A DNA stretch of 64,000 nucleotides from Paramecium tetraurelia. Taxonomy: Eukaryota; Ciliophora; Oligohymenophorea; Peniculida; Parameciidae. Where the stretch lies: NCBI RefSeq assembly GCF_000165425.1, contig NW_001799632.1, positions 1-64,000 on the forward strand, read 5' to 3'. Shown here piece after piece: positions 10,478 through 22,591 of the stretch; position 1 is the stretch's first letter; every line of letters starts with the position of its first letter. The notes under the pieces were generated by a model, which worked only from the letters and a program-made list of their open reading frames with translations, was not told where the DNA came from and did not search any database. Position numbers and translations under genes: made by a program.

Positions 10478-13418
10478 ATGAGTGAAGGACAGAACAATAA
10501 TTCTTATCAGGAAGAAGAGTAAATACAAAGAGGATACAAAAATTGTGAAGCATTTTGCAATAGGTTGAGACGAGATTATCCTTTATTATACTAGTAATAT
10601 TAATTTTTTTATATTTAGATAGCTAGTTGAGTTAGTGAAAGACTACAAATAGAATAAATAAAGTATATCCCACTATTACGGCGAGATTAAAAAGCTCTTT
10701 TCCGATTAGCCAACAGTTATTGATAATGTCAATAGATTATTTTATCATGATGCAAGAATCAAGTCAAATGATACAATTCAATAACTAGAATGTCTTTTTA
10801 AATAAGACAAGCAAAGAATCAATCTTCTTGAGTAAACTAAGAATCTAATTCTCAAGGGAAATCTTGACCAATAGTAATAATTAGATGTAATTATAACTTT
10901 GATATCGTATTCTAGTTAATATCAATCTAATTCAAAGATGATCCAGAGGCTCTCAAAGAAATTTAGAATGTTTTCAAGCTCAAAAAATAAAAGCAAAAAA
11001 TTTAAGTGGATTGGAATGATATCAAAAATAAGAGGGTAAAACCAAATCCTCCAACGATGGAAGAAATTTAATCTTATTAAGCTTATTATACATAACATTT
11101 TTATAATAATGCTTATTAGTTATAAGCAAGTAGAGAAATTAAAAATGAAATTATTGTGCTAGATAAACTAAGATTAAAGTGTTTTAGTCATTTTACATCA
11201 GAGTCTGATTTTAATCAATTTTTCGATGAATTTGTAAAAGTCATCAATTTATATACAGAATGTATAATCACTTAATACGAATTGATGGATATTTTATCAT
11301 CACATATGTGGATTGATTAGGAAATTATAGATGAACTCAGAATAGCTATATTTACTAGAGCTCCAGCACGTAGACAACAAACTTAATTATTTAAGCCACT
11401 TAAAGACACTGACTTCAAAAATGCTGAGCACATTACAGGATCATATGTAAGAATGCATCCTGGATATGCAAATATTATGAAAGAAGATCCTAAATTACCA
11501 AATGTCTTGAATCATCTTTGGGTATCTGTGCCTTTTGGCAGCGAAGATTATTCTTTTTCAATTATGAGGAAAAATAGTTTTGAAGAATAATTATTCAAAA
11601 TAGAAGACGAAATGTTTGAATATGATGTTAATATTAATTGTTATAGAAGAACAATTAAAGTATTACTTTATTTGTAACATAGTTACTTGATTAGTTGATA
11701 GCAGGCAACAATTCATAAGCCATTGAATAGCAAATTAGAAAAATACTATAAATTAAATGTCTGCAATCAGTCTACAAAACAAATAGCAAGGACTAGGAGG
11801 AAGTTATCACATTATGGTAAAAGAATCCAATTCTATGTTCTCCTATTTTAAGAGATAGGTTGAACTAAAAATGTCAAGAGTTAATTAAATCAAGAGAAAT
11901 CGCAAACCAAACTTGGAAAATAACATAAAAAAACAATTTCTCCAGATCTTTAGATCACAGATCTTTCTATTTTAAAAAAAATGAAAAGCAATACACATGT
12001 GTCTCAAGATTTCTAAAAGAGCCTGACGAAAAGTACTCATTAATATAGACAAATAATGCTATTTAAGCAGAATATTTGAATTCTTTAGTATAATTAACCA
12101 CTATTAAACCGCTGAGCCATGGATAATATGTTAATATTAACGATATTGATCAAAGCACTGTTTTTAGCTTTTACATTTCCAGTAAAACCCTTTTGGAAGA
12201 AACTTTTGAAATCTTTAAATATTATGTGGAACAATCTAATTAGAACGAATCCGAATGGATTCTTGATTTATTCTAAAAAATATATTAAGGTTACTTCAAT
12301 CTTGATTTGGTTGATTAAAACTATAATTTTTCTCTTTTAAGAGCAGAGTTATCAGTTATTGAATAATATGTGACTAGTTCATCATTCTCTTACATCGATT
12401 AATTTAATATTGAATAAGAGTAAATCAAAAAATCTCACATTAATACTAATAATTCAATAAGCAACAACGGAAAGGATTCAGATGACTTTGAAGAATCTGA
12501 TTATGAGCTCTAAAGAATCAAAATTCTTAAATCACCTCTTATCGATGAATAGGATGTGTTCCCAAGGAATTCATTATAATTATCTACAAACTTTTAGAGT
12601 AAATATAAGCCACATGGCAAAATCATTTATGGCACGTCTGGAATATATTTGTTTTTTCGCTATTTCTATTCTTTGTATCAAAGAATTGAATTGGCACAAT
12701 AAATTAGTTAGAATTTTGAATAAAATGAAAAATTTGAAAGTATAATTTTTTTTAAACTCTAGAATTGGATGAAAAGGAAAAGAAAAAAATAATAGAATTA
12801 AGATATAAGCTATTTAAGCATGCTCTTCTTTACTAAATTAAAAATAAAGATTTCAAATATCAAGACTACTTAAGTTTGCTATTTGGAAAATAAGTGAATG
12901 TTTATAATAACTTTTTTAGGCTTTTCTATTCTACACAATTGATAAAATGCTTTCAGATTGTTGTAAACACTTAGCCAGTTTAGTTAATGATAAATTGACT
13001 GATTCATTTTTTGATTTTCTATTCAAATCAAACCATAATAAATATGAGTTAGACCCAACAAAAACTGAAGAAGTACAATTAAGCAACTTGTCATATGCTC
13101 TTTTAGATTTACAATTGGAATAAGCACAGCGAGTTTTATTCAGAGTAAATTGCATCCTCTATATAGTTTTGTTTACAAGATGACAGTTTGCATGTTAATT
13201 ATCTTCCTAATTGGTCAGTAATATAGGATAAATAATAATTAAATCGCATCTCATAATTTGTTAAATCTTACACAACAACCTATTCAAATAGAATCAAAGG
13301 TGTATTTTTATAAAGGAACTTAAGGGAAACAAGGGCAAACACTCAGAATTAAATAGAATGGACAGTTTTTGAATCTATGAGAATAAGAAATAATTTGTCA
13401 GATATTTTAATTAAATGA
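10478..13418 (+). CDS. SIN3-like transcriptional co-repressor
   Basis: SIN3 scaffolds bind DNA-bound repressors through PAH domains and recruit histone deacetylase through the HDAC-interaction domain. With six introns removed (10594-10618, 10887-10915, 11660-11682, 12740-12762, 12894-12919, 13145-13166; all GT..TAG) the frame is open for about 930 aa. One PAH-like four-helix segment lies near residues 25-90. The HDAC-interaction domain is clear near 300-400: GSYVRMHPGYANIM, then LNHLWVSVPFGSEDYSF, then EEQLFKIEDEMFEYD. A C-terminal SIN3 region follows (SLDHRSFYFKKNE; IIYGTSGIYLFFRYFYSLY). SIN3 of animals and fungi has three or four PAH domains and is larger, so this is a compact version. Start and stop are well supported, and no TGA interrupts the spliced frame. 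Confidence 0.9.
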
Positions 13419-14041
13419 TTATTTTGGCTTTTATATATTTGCTAATTCATCATAAATTTGGTAAAATTTTTGATATCTTTATATAAATATATAACCATAA
13501 ACATTGTTATTATTTCCTTTACGTTTTGTTTAACCAATAAGATTATCCTATATTATGTCAAGAATCAAATAATTATCTAATAATTATTTATAATCTATTT
13601 TTTTTATAAAGAAAAAAAAATTGAATATATTTGAATAAAAAGAACTCAATTTTATAAAAGTTTTACCTATTTTATTTCACCAATTTTCAAAGTATCTCAT
13701 CCATCAGTATTGAATTTTAAATTGTTATAAGCCCTTTGAATCATCTATTCAATAAGCTTCTTATTTCATTTTTAATGATATAATCAATCTATGATAAAAA
13801 TAGATTTATAAAAAAGTATTTAAATCCTTAAAATATTCCAGATTATTAACTTATAAATTGCTTCTGAAATATAGTATAATATCCGCTCATGTTATAAATA
13901 TTTTATGTAGCATTTTAAGAAGATTCTATAATTATAAGGCCTCGATTTATCAATTCAAATAGTTTTTAACAATAGTGGCAATTTGTATTCATCTTATTGT
14001 TAATGTTCAAACAATTTTATTTATATTGATAATAAATAAAA
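13419..14041. other. Intergenic, no gene seen
   Basis: About 620 bp of AT-rich spacer between two plus-strand genes. No convincing frame or RNA. Confidence 0.5.
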
Positions 14042-14515
14042 ATGGATGATAATCCAGTACAGCTGCGCATTGATTTTGAAAATTTATAAGTTTCTGATTA
14101 AGATGATGAGTGCTACAGTGGAGTTTCAGATGTTTCTGTTGAACTTTAAATATTAGAATACTAGCCATAATAACCAGCTAGCTTGAATATTGAAAGAAGC
14201 ATTGTTTCATTTCTCAAGGAACTTGGTATCAAAATGAAAACAGATCCAAGAGCTAAGCAAGAAAGATATTTTAAGAGAAAAAGGCATTTAAAAAGAGCAC
14301 AAACAACATTAAAGGAAGAAAAAGAAATTAAATCAACTACTATGACACCACCATAAATCAGTAAGAAACCTAAAATGTAGTTATAATTGAATTCAATCAT
14401 TGGAAGACGAACTCCCCAAAATTTAGGAAGCACACCTTTACTTAATTTTCCAAATAAAATTACTGAAAAGTCTAAATTCAGCCTATAGCGTGAAACATCT
14501 AGTTCTCCAGTTTGA
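14042..14515 (+). CDS. Hypothetical basic protein
   Basis: Uninterrupted frame from ATG 14042 to TGA 14513-14515, 157 aa. The N-terminal third is acidic (FENLQVSDQDDECYSG), the middle strongly basic (RAKQERYFKRKRHLKRAQ), and the tail rich in Thr, Pro and Ser. No family is recognised. The basic block could be a nuclear localisation signal or nucleic-acid-binding stretch (inference). It converges on the DH-PX-FERM gene, which ends 165 bp downstream. Confidence 0.6.
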
Positions 14516-14680
14516 ATTTGAAATAATATATAACAAATTATCTAATTAGATACTTAATAAACAGTCTCTATATTGATATAGAAATCATGGTTTTTATGAT
14601 GTTGCGTTGCAACTTTAAAATTATGATGAATAAAATCAATGTAAATTTTATTGATAAATTGTATTTAATTTTTAATGTTT

Positions 14681-17600
14681 TCAATGTTTAATATTGAATT
14701 GATGACCCAATTCATATTCTTCATCGAATTTTTGAATAGCTTGGTATTATTCAACAAGTGATTTTATCTAAGGTTTAAAAGTTAATAATTACTTCATAAC
14801 TTTAGTAAGTGTCAAACCTAATAGGTTCCTTAAATATTTAGAGGTCAAAGATTATTTAACTAGGATAAGACTTCACTCCATTTACACGACTATAATCAAT
14901 TTCTCTAAATTGTTCCTTTCTTTGAGGGTTTAAAAAATGTATTTTATGAATGGACAATCCTAAATAAATGGTGGGATGAACTTCAAGTCCTAAATTCTTA
15001 AAATACTTCTGAGTTCCCTCATAGACTTGCACTTAAAAGATTGCCATTATGCTTTAAACAAATGTTCGCGCAGCATTCAAAGTAACTCCTGCAGCCAAAT
15101 ATTTTTTGTCGGTGTGTTTGTATTAGGAGTTGGGTTTTTTTTAGATTTAGTCATTTTCATTTTTTTTCTAAAATCAATTTTTAAATCTTACACTGATTGT
15201 TGAGAGTTCATTGTCAAGTGCCTTAAAACACTAAGTAACCAGATCTTTCCATTCTTTATCTGTGCTACTTTGAAACATTTCAGAGGGAATTACTCTTCTG
15301 ACTTCACCAAATAATTTATCATCCAACCTTTGGTGTTTCATATGGAAATAGAGTGCAGCAAATAAACAATATTCCTTAAATCCAAGTTGTAGCTTTTAAT
15401 CATGAACATCATCTAATATAGAGAAGGCTAGGTTTATTAGCCTGACTGGATCTTCCTTATAATCACTCTCTTCCAATTTGGCAGGCAAGTAAATGTATTT
15501 TTTCATTTTTATTAGAACTCTAATAATTAGAATTAATAAGTACTCTGCATTTGATTTGGCTAACATTTATTCCAATTTATTTAATATTCCATGGTTATTT
15601 TGTCTTTCATCATCAATCACTTTAAAAAGTACTTCATCATCATCCAAAACTCTCTGTTTCTTTAATTAATCAACTAAATATAATCTAAAATCTTTGTAAT
15701 AAACAAGGTGATTGTATTTAGCAACATATTCTAAGACTTCTCTAACTCTTGTTTGTTCTGTGACCCCAAGTGCTGTTTCAGTTCCATCAGGAAATGTAAT
15801 AATAATCTTTTGCAAACTGGGATCTTTTGAATTCTCATATGAGATAACCTTATTGGGGCAAATTTACACAACACTTTTTTTTCTTGTTTCTTGTTCAATA
15901 TAAACTGCCTTTAAAATCTCTCCAGCACTTATTTTTAGTTTTTCAATATTTATGCCTTTTTCTCTTAATTCTTCTTTTCCTTCTAATGTGGTTCTTTTAA
16001 AATTCTACTATTTCTAGGTTAAATTTGATTTTAAAATAGATTAATACAGATCTGGTAAGTCAAAAAAATTCTTAGGTAATTCTAATTTGATTAATGATGA
16101 TCTATACTTAACTCATTCAAAATATCAGGATCCGATTAGGACTCCTTTGCTTATAATAATGCCTAAAGGAAATTTTCTATTGCTATCTTACGTGCCTCGA
16201 TAGACTTGGTCTTGTGACTCATCAACCAATTTTTGTCAGGTAATTAAGGCAACTCGATTCTAGGATATCTTTGTTTATATTTAATAGACATCACTTCAAT
16301 TTCACTGTATCGAATAAATATCTAGATAAGGGTGTTTTAATACATTTTGAAACACTTTATTTATACTAATTTCAGTAATATATTAAGTATGTTTAGTGAA
16401 TGATTAAAAGTTTCTTTCTTCAGTTCCCACTACAACCACCTAAACAGGATATCGCATTTTTATTTATTAATTACCAAGTTCCTTTTCTCTTTCATGTTCA
16501 TGTTCTCTATTTTCTTAGATCAATTTTTCAAACAAGTCTATATATTTCTTCTTTGCAGCCGGCGTTTCAGCTATGCATTAGATTGTATCACCTACTCCAA
16601 CAATTTAAAACAAATTGCTAAAGTACTTATTATTATCCGATTAATTCTTAACAAAAGATAAAGAATCTAATTTGAGTTTCTTTTAAACTTTTTCATCTTG
16701 TACAACTACCAACATGTCACTCAAAGCATAGACTGTTACTTAACAATCCTCATCATGTTTTGCATTTGGTTAAATGGTTGTTAATTTCTCTTCAAATTTA
16801 AAAATTCTCTGAGGTTCATTTAATAATTCTTCTTAATTGATCTTCAAAGACTCACTCAATTATTGAAGTTACAATCTACCCATAAAGATATCCATAAATT
16901 TGTTATTTTCTTCATTTACTTCCTTGAAATATTTATGAATCTCTTTGATATTTGGTAAATCTGGATAATCTTCATCTGTATTCTTTTCTAAATCCTATGA
17001 TAAATTCCAATCATACTTTAAAAAGCAAAATGTATTTAGGCAATCTCTATATAGGTTTAACTAAGAAACTTCCTAGATCCATTCCTCTTAATGTATTATT
17101 TTTGTTAAGCTATGTTAAGAACTCTTTAAACTTTTAATCATTTGCTTTCAGATGTTCAAAATGTTTATTAGATTTTGTAAATTTACTACAATATTCGTAA
17201 TAACATTTGAATGCAACTAGATCTGGTGTTTTTAATTATTAAGCATTCCCATAAAACACTGATTGATAAGGCCTGGGCATCTAGTTCTTATCAAGATTGT
17301 ATTTTGAATATCCCTTTTCCATTTCTTACAAAAACTCTTTATTCCAAGCCAATATTTCATCACAATTCATAAAAATAGTTTGAACGTCGTTTGGAGATAA
17401 AATAGAAAGTGAGGATGTTTTCACTTTTTCACAGATAATAGCCAAATCATTCACGTATGTCCTCTCTGTATTTATAATTTCAGCAATCACATTCTTTCTA
17501 TATCTATGTTTTTTTTTCATCTTTTAGTAAAGCTTCTATTATTTCTTACCAGAAAACCATAACATCATTCTATGAACAGCCTTAACTTCTTTGCTTCTCA

Positions 17601-17763
17601 CTCTTATACAATGGGATTCTTCAACAGGTTTTGATGATACTGATTGCTATTGTCTTGGTTATTGTTGTTGCTATTGTTATGGTTATTGCTATTGATAGAC
17701 ACTCTCTACAATTTTAAATTAATTCTTTGGTTATCCTAGTAATTGATTGGAATTTTAGTTCAT
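14681..17763 (-). CDS. RhoGEF with DH, PH, PX and FERM domains
   Basis: A predicted exchange factor for Rho-type GTPases. From ATG 17763 a Gln-rich leader is followed by a DH domain (RKNVIAEIINTERTYVNDLA near residue 85; IQRLPKYILLFK near 225), a PH-like domain (VTVYALSDMLVVVQDE), a PX domain (YITEISINKVFQ then IFIRYSEIEVMSIKYKQRYP), and a C-terminal FERM domain: ubiquitin-like F1 (ITFPDGTETALGVTEQTRVREV), F2 (LFAALYFHMKHQRL) and a PH-like F3 (HKIHFLNPQRKEQFREIDYS). Introns, all ending TAG: 16995-17016, 16322-16343, 16082-16107, 15168-15191, 14768-14792. Spliced length is about 987 aa with no internal TGA. PX and FERM suggest phosphoinositide membrane recruitment and cortical linkage (inference). 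I do not know this domain order from animals or fungi. Confidence 0.88.
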
Positions 17764-17798
17764 TTATAAAACAAATAATATTATTTACAATAAGAATT

Positions 17799-18717
17799 TC
17801 ACATTTAGGGATTCTAGATTTCTCTAAAACTAGCCATTGATCTAACATCGTCAGATCTATTGGAATCACTTAAATGAGGGACACTCTGAATACCAGTTAA
17901 AGTTTTGATGGCATTTCTTTATAATGTAGCCCTAGCTTTTTTTCTGCCAATTCTTAAAAATCGTTTTGCCAAGGAAATACCAACAATCGATGATTCTGAA
18001 AATTTGTTTTTCTTTTTCTTTAAAATTTCCTCCTTTCTATGTTATTCCATCTTTGTTACTGTGTCACCTTTGGTTAACTAAAAATGTCGATCTTTCTATT
18101 CATCAAAGTCCCTCTTTTTTCTTTTTAATTCTTCGACTTCATGTTACCATCTCATGAATGTCATAAAGTCCTTGCTTTTCAATTTGACAGTTATTTTACC
18201 TTACTAATAAAATTCTTCTATATGGTTGTTCTCACTCCAATTCAGAATTTTACTATAGTCCTTTTAAAAAATTAATTTGCTATTTCTCATTAGAAATGCT
18301 TCTTATTGGAATATTGGGTAATTTTATCTATTATTTGTTATCTTTGACCAATAGTTTTAAGGATGCCGCTGCTTGTTATCTAAGTAAGTAATTAGTAGAG
18401 TGTTGGGATTTTTGAGAATTTGAGGATTCTTCTGATGTAATTGTAAAGGAACTTGAATCAGAAGAGATTTAAAATTCAAATTTTTTTCCCTATATAAGTC
18501 ATATTTAGGGTTGATTTACTTTTTTGCTGCTCAATGATTTAATAGGCTATTCTTAAGGAACTTCTTAATCTACCACTTATGAAAATTGGGCTTAAGATCT
18601 TTGGCTCAAGATCATTTGCAAAGAAGTACGAGGATCAACGCTTTGTCTCATTTAATTCATTTCTTTTGATATAACTTGTTGCAATTTAAATCGTCCAATT
18701 CCTATTGGTTAATCCAT
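17799..18717 (-). CDS. Hypothetical charged protein
   Basis: ATG 18717 starts MDQPIGIGRFKLQQVISKE. A 30-nt intron lies at 18490-18519. The middle is Ser/Gln-rich (SSDSSSFTITSEESS), followed by a strongly charged helical part (VEELKRKKRDFDEQKDRHF) and a basic tail. The frame change near 18235-18253 is explained by a 19-nt intron, GTAAAATTCTGAATTGGAG, ending GAG; without it one frameshift remains. TGA is at 17799-17801, only 35 bp before the ATG of the RhoGEF, so the two could be co-oriented neighbours with minimal spacing or, less likely, parts of one transcript. About 289 aa; no family recognised. Confidence 0.6.
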
Positions 18718-18721
18718 CTCA

Positions 18722-19910
18722 ATGTAATTAAAATAAAGAAAGAGAATTGATATATCAGATGATCGTATTAATTTCATATCATTTTGAAAAGCTCTTTTTT
18801 TTAATGATGAACCCGTACTCAAATTACGGAAACTCAAACTGAAGAAATTGGCCGATTTAGAAACTTTTCTTCATCAATAAAACTAACGGAGAGAAACATT
18901 TGACCAAAATCTTCATAACAACAACTTGAAATTGCAACATCAAAAAAACCAATCACACGATGGGGGCAAAATAATCGATTACGTTAAAGTATAGAATAGA
19001 GAGTAACGACTTATGATGAATTAATAGGTTAAACTAAGTAAGATTGTAACAAAAATTTTTGAACCGTTCACGCATTCTATAAGATGAACCCCAAAAAAGC
19101 AAAGAAAAAGAGCTACCGTTTGTTGAAGTAAGCATTCAACCTATATCAATCTTTAGGAATATCTCTGTAGAAGAACATTAAATAACATCATTAAAAAATC
19201 ACATCTTAAACATGACACCATCAAAGCTTCTTTATAAAAAGTCGAGACGTTCTTATATAGCATTGATACAACAAGAGATCAATTCGTTCAAATTTCTCCT
19301 CATACTCAATCTAAAAATACCTAGATAAAGACAACCAGAAATGAAGAATATTCATCTCATTCTATAAAATCTCAATTGTTTAATGTAAGCGAATCTCCAA
19401 CAGGTAGGGATAGGTCAAAATCCCTTAAGTAAACGATTGAGTAGAACCATGAAATTAGAAGTAAATCAATATTATTATCATTCTTAGATTTGAGGAGTGA
19501 TAAAGTCAAAGAAATAATTTACAAAACTGAGGAAATTAGAGAGCGTAGTATGGCAGCTGTAAGATATTTGCTAAATTAAATAGAAACTATCTGTTTACAG
19601 TGAAAAGCCAGACAGTATATAACCAACAAAAAAATAATTATAATAACTTAGATACAAATGGGTTAGAAAACTAAAATACAAGATTGAATTACACAACAAT
19701 TAAATGAAATAATTTACAGAGTTCTTAGATTATCTGAAATACTCTGATGATATAGTAACAAATGAGGATCACAAGTATTTAAAATACTATAGAGATAAAT
19801 TATTAAATGGCGATCATCTAGTTGATCATGACTTTTAGATGATGATCAATGATTAAAAAACTATAAAAATCGGAGAATTAATACGTAAATGTGTCGCTAT
19901 TGAAAATTGA
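18722..19910 (+). CDS. Hypothetical protein with coiled-coil character
   Basis: ATG 18722 (MQLKQRKRIDISDD) plus introns 18765-18791 (27 nt, AAG), 19003-19027 (25), 19128-19156 (29) and 19559-19583 (25; the last three TAG) give an open frame of about 360 aa ending at TGA 19908-19910. It is rich in Lys, Gln and Leu, with helix-prone parts (LKLRKLKLKKLADLETFLHQ; KVKEIIYKTEEIRERSMAA) and a charged end. No family is recognised. The first exon is the least certain part, since its start codon lies only 4 bp from the start of the divergent minus-strand gene. Confidence 0.6.
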
Positions 19911-20016
19911 TCTATGTTCATATAACAAATTATCCAAGAATTTTAGAAAACAATTATTAATTATGCCATTCGTAAGAATATAAATAATAAATCTTTTATA
20001 TATTAATTTAATCCAA

Positions 20017-20342
20017 ATGGCAGAGAATGTATACCTATGTTCTTATTATTTCATAGTTCGAATTGGCAGCTGAAGAAGTTAAATCATTCGTTGATAAATT
20101 GAATGATTAAACAAAATTGTAGATTTATGGATTATACAAATAAGCAACCGTGGGAGATGTTAATATCGGTAATCTGAAAAATGATAATATTTTAAGGTAA
20201 ACCAGGAATTCTTGATCAAAAAGGCAGAGCAAAGTGGGATGCATGGAATGCTAACAAGGGAAAGTCTAACGAATAAGCAAAAGCTGAATATGTTTAAGTC
20301 GTGAAAGCTAATGCTCCTGCTGATATTGCAAAAAATTTATGA
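20017..20342 (+). CDS. Acyl-CoA-binding protein
   Basis: A small cytosolic carrier of long-chain acyl-CoA esters. After removing introns 20029-20056 (28 nt, TAG) and 20169-20196 (28 nt, AAG) the protein is 89 aa, the usual ACBP size, beginning MAENFELAAEEVKSF. The diagnostic motifs are present: LYGLYKQATVGDVN and GRAKWDAWNANKGKS. The second intron can only be cut at AAG, because the conserved GKPG..D.KGRAKWDAW block must be rejoined in frame. This makes the gene a key witness for AAG acceptors in this genome. TGA at 20340-20342. Confidence 0.93.
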
Positions 20343-20393
20343 GCGAATGAAATGATCATATCATATTAAATGTTACATTAATCTATAATTATC

Positions 20394-21184
20394 ATGAAAG
20401 GACAACAAAAATAATAAGAAAGTTAATTATATCTTGATTGTCGACTATAAAGGATTGGGGAATCAAAATATTTTTGAATTTGCAATATAGTGTTTAAATA
20501 CAGATCTAACTTATTAGAAGTAAGGTTATTCGCAACAAAAATTTATAGGCATAGATGTATTTTTCTTATCGTCCAAAACCACTTATTCTTTATCTGCTTT
20601 TATGTAAAATGATCATTTTAGATATTTAGTTTAATATGACCTGAAAATTACTTAACTTGAATGTTCTTCAATATAAATAATTAAAAACATTGATCATTAA
20701 TCTAATTCCTTAAATTTACTAAAAATAATTTATTCAGATGTTGATTCTATGTTAGATTTGCTTTGAATGAATTTAGATTCATTGATGAATAGAGCTAATT
20801 TATATTCATTTCTAATCTATTCTAAAACTATCATATAACTTTATCTAGAAATATGAAATTATTTTAGATGAACCAATTCGCTCAAAGAATCTGTTAAAAT
20901 GAGCATCTAACACTTAATGAGAAATTTTGCAAATGTAGAAAGATGTGATTTCTATAAACAGACTGAATTAAATCTACAATTTATTTTAGAGAAATCATAA
21001 AAGAATCTTTAAGAGACTCTGTAAAAATGAAAGCAAATATAAGATAAATTTAAACTACAATATTGCTGGATTTCCTAATTTATTATAGTTTACTCAGAAA
21101 GGAAGATGCTTTTATATATGTATTCATATATTAATTGGATCTAATCATATGTGTGTAGAGGAAGCTGGATAGTTTTAAAAATGA
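20394..21184 (+). CDS. Hypothetical protein
   Basis: ATG 20394 (MKGQQKQQE) with candidate introns 20422-20452 (31 nt, AAG), 20751-20776 (26 nt, TAG) and 20893-20921 (29 nt, GAG) gives a frame of about 234 aa ending at TGA 21182-21184. Coding-like stretches are FIGIDVFFLSSKTTYSLSAF, FRYLVQYDLKITQLECSSIQ and NIAGFPNLLQFTQKGRCFY. Two of the three introns use unusual acceptors, so the exon structure is tentative. No family is recognised. Confidence 0.45.
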
Positions 21185-21316
21185 TTATAATGATGTATAA
21201 TAATTGATATATCAATGGAATATGGATTTCTTTTATGAATTTAACAGGGATTTGGTTTCTACAGTTTAGTCGCTGAAAACATAGGCTTCGCCACCAGCTA
21301 ACAATATAAATATGAT

Positions 21317-22509
21317 TCACATACCATAGCTTTAATCGATTCCCAAGGATTCTTATTCAGGTTTAATCTTAAAGATTCCAAAACCTTTCAATGGTACCAA
21401 TACTGCTAAAATGAGGAGAGCCCATCCAGCAATAGAGAGTACTCCTACAATTTAGATTCCAAATGATTTTAGATTATTGCCATAAAATAATCCATGGGAT
21501 CTTGACAAAATTCCGTATAAAAGAGTACCAAGAATTCCTGGAACAAGATGAGCACCTACTGCTTATCCTGGATCATCTACATGAGATCTTTTAACTATTA
21601 ATTATATCACGAGGTATGAGATTCCAGCTAATGTTCCAATAAAGGCAGCAGCCCATAATTAGATATCATCAACGCTTGCACTGACTGCTACGACTCCTGC
21701 AAGTGATCCTCTAGCAATAGTTATTAAACTTGTTTTTTCTTTTTTCAAATAATATGAGACATAACTGCTCAATCCACCAAATGATGCAGCCAACAAAGCA
21801 TTAACAGGAACTAATCCCTTGACATAGGTTGCTGATCCTCTATTCAATCCAGAGAGGAATATGATTTATACAACAACAAGTAAGATGGTACCAATTCCAA
21901 CGAAGAATGGTGCATGATGTGGGAAAATTCCTGGATGAATTTTTCCATTTTGATCTCTACGCTCATGTAATAATAATGATGCCAACAAAGCAGTAACACC
22001 TCCAAACACATGAATTACTGAACTTCCTCCAAAGTCTTAGAATCCAAATGTACTCAACCATCCTTGACCAAAAGTCCAATGAACAACTATTGGATACAAG
22101 AGTCCTTATAGTATGATCACTCCAAAACTGAATGAGAAGAATCTTGACCTCTCCAAAGTGCCTAATGCAAAGATTGAAGTCACGAAAATGGCAGCAATAG
22201 TGTGGAATACAAAGTTGTCATAATCATTTTTGCTTGGTGTTGATTCAAATGATGCAGCGGCAAATAATGATTTACCAATGAATTTGTTTGAATCCTATCC
22301 AAATGCAAATGCATAGCCAGTCTAATAATATTCGATTGTCTTACAATATAGAAAGCCAGAATTGTTAAGATTCCACCCAATAAAATTGTAATAATGGCAG
22401 ATTGAACTGATTTGTATCTGACCGCTCCGGCAGCTATCATTGAATATCCTAATAGTCCTAGGATAGAAAAGAAAGCGCAAGACAACACCCAAGTTTCATC
22501 TAAAGCCAT
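21317..22509 (-). CDS. Ammonium transporter (Amt/Mep/Rh family)
   Basis: A polytopic plasma-membrane protein that conducts ammonium or ammonia. ATG 22509 gives MALDETWVLSCAFFSILGLL. One intron, 22322-22344 (23 nt, TAG). The protein is about 389 aa with roughly 11 hydrophobic segments. Amt landmarks: GYAFAFG near residue 60, DFGGSSVIHVFGGVTALLAS (pore region with a conserved His), HHAPF, the RGSLAGVVAVSA stretch and DDPGQAVGAHLVPGILGT near the end. TGA at 21317-21319. It lies 82 bp downstream of the SRP receptor gene on the same strand. Confidence 0.92.
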
Positions 22510-22591
22510 TTGATTCCGTTAAAATTATTAATTACTTTTTGGAATTCAAATTTTGTTTTTATATTTGGATATTATGTATATTTCAATTCTT

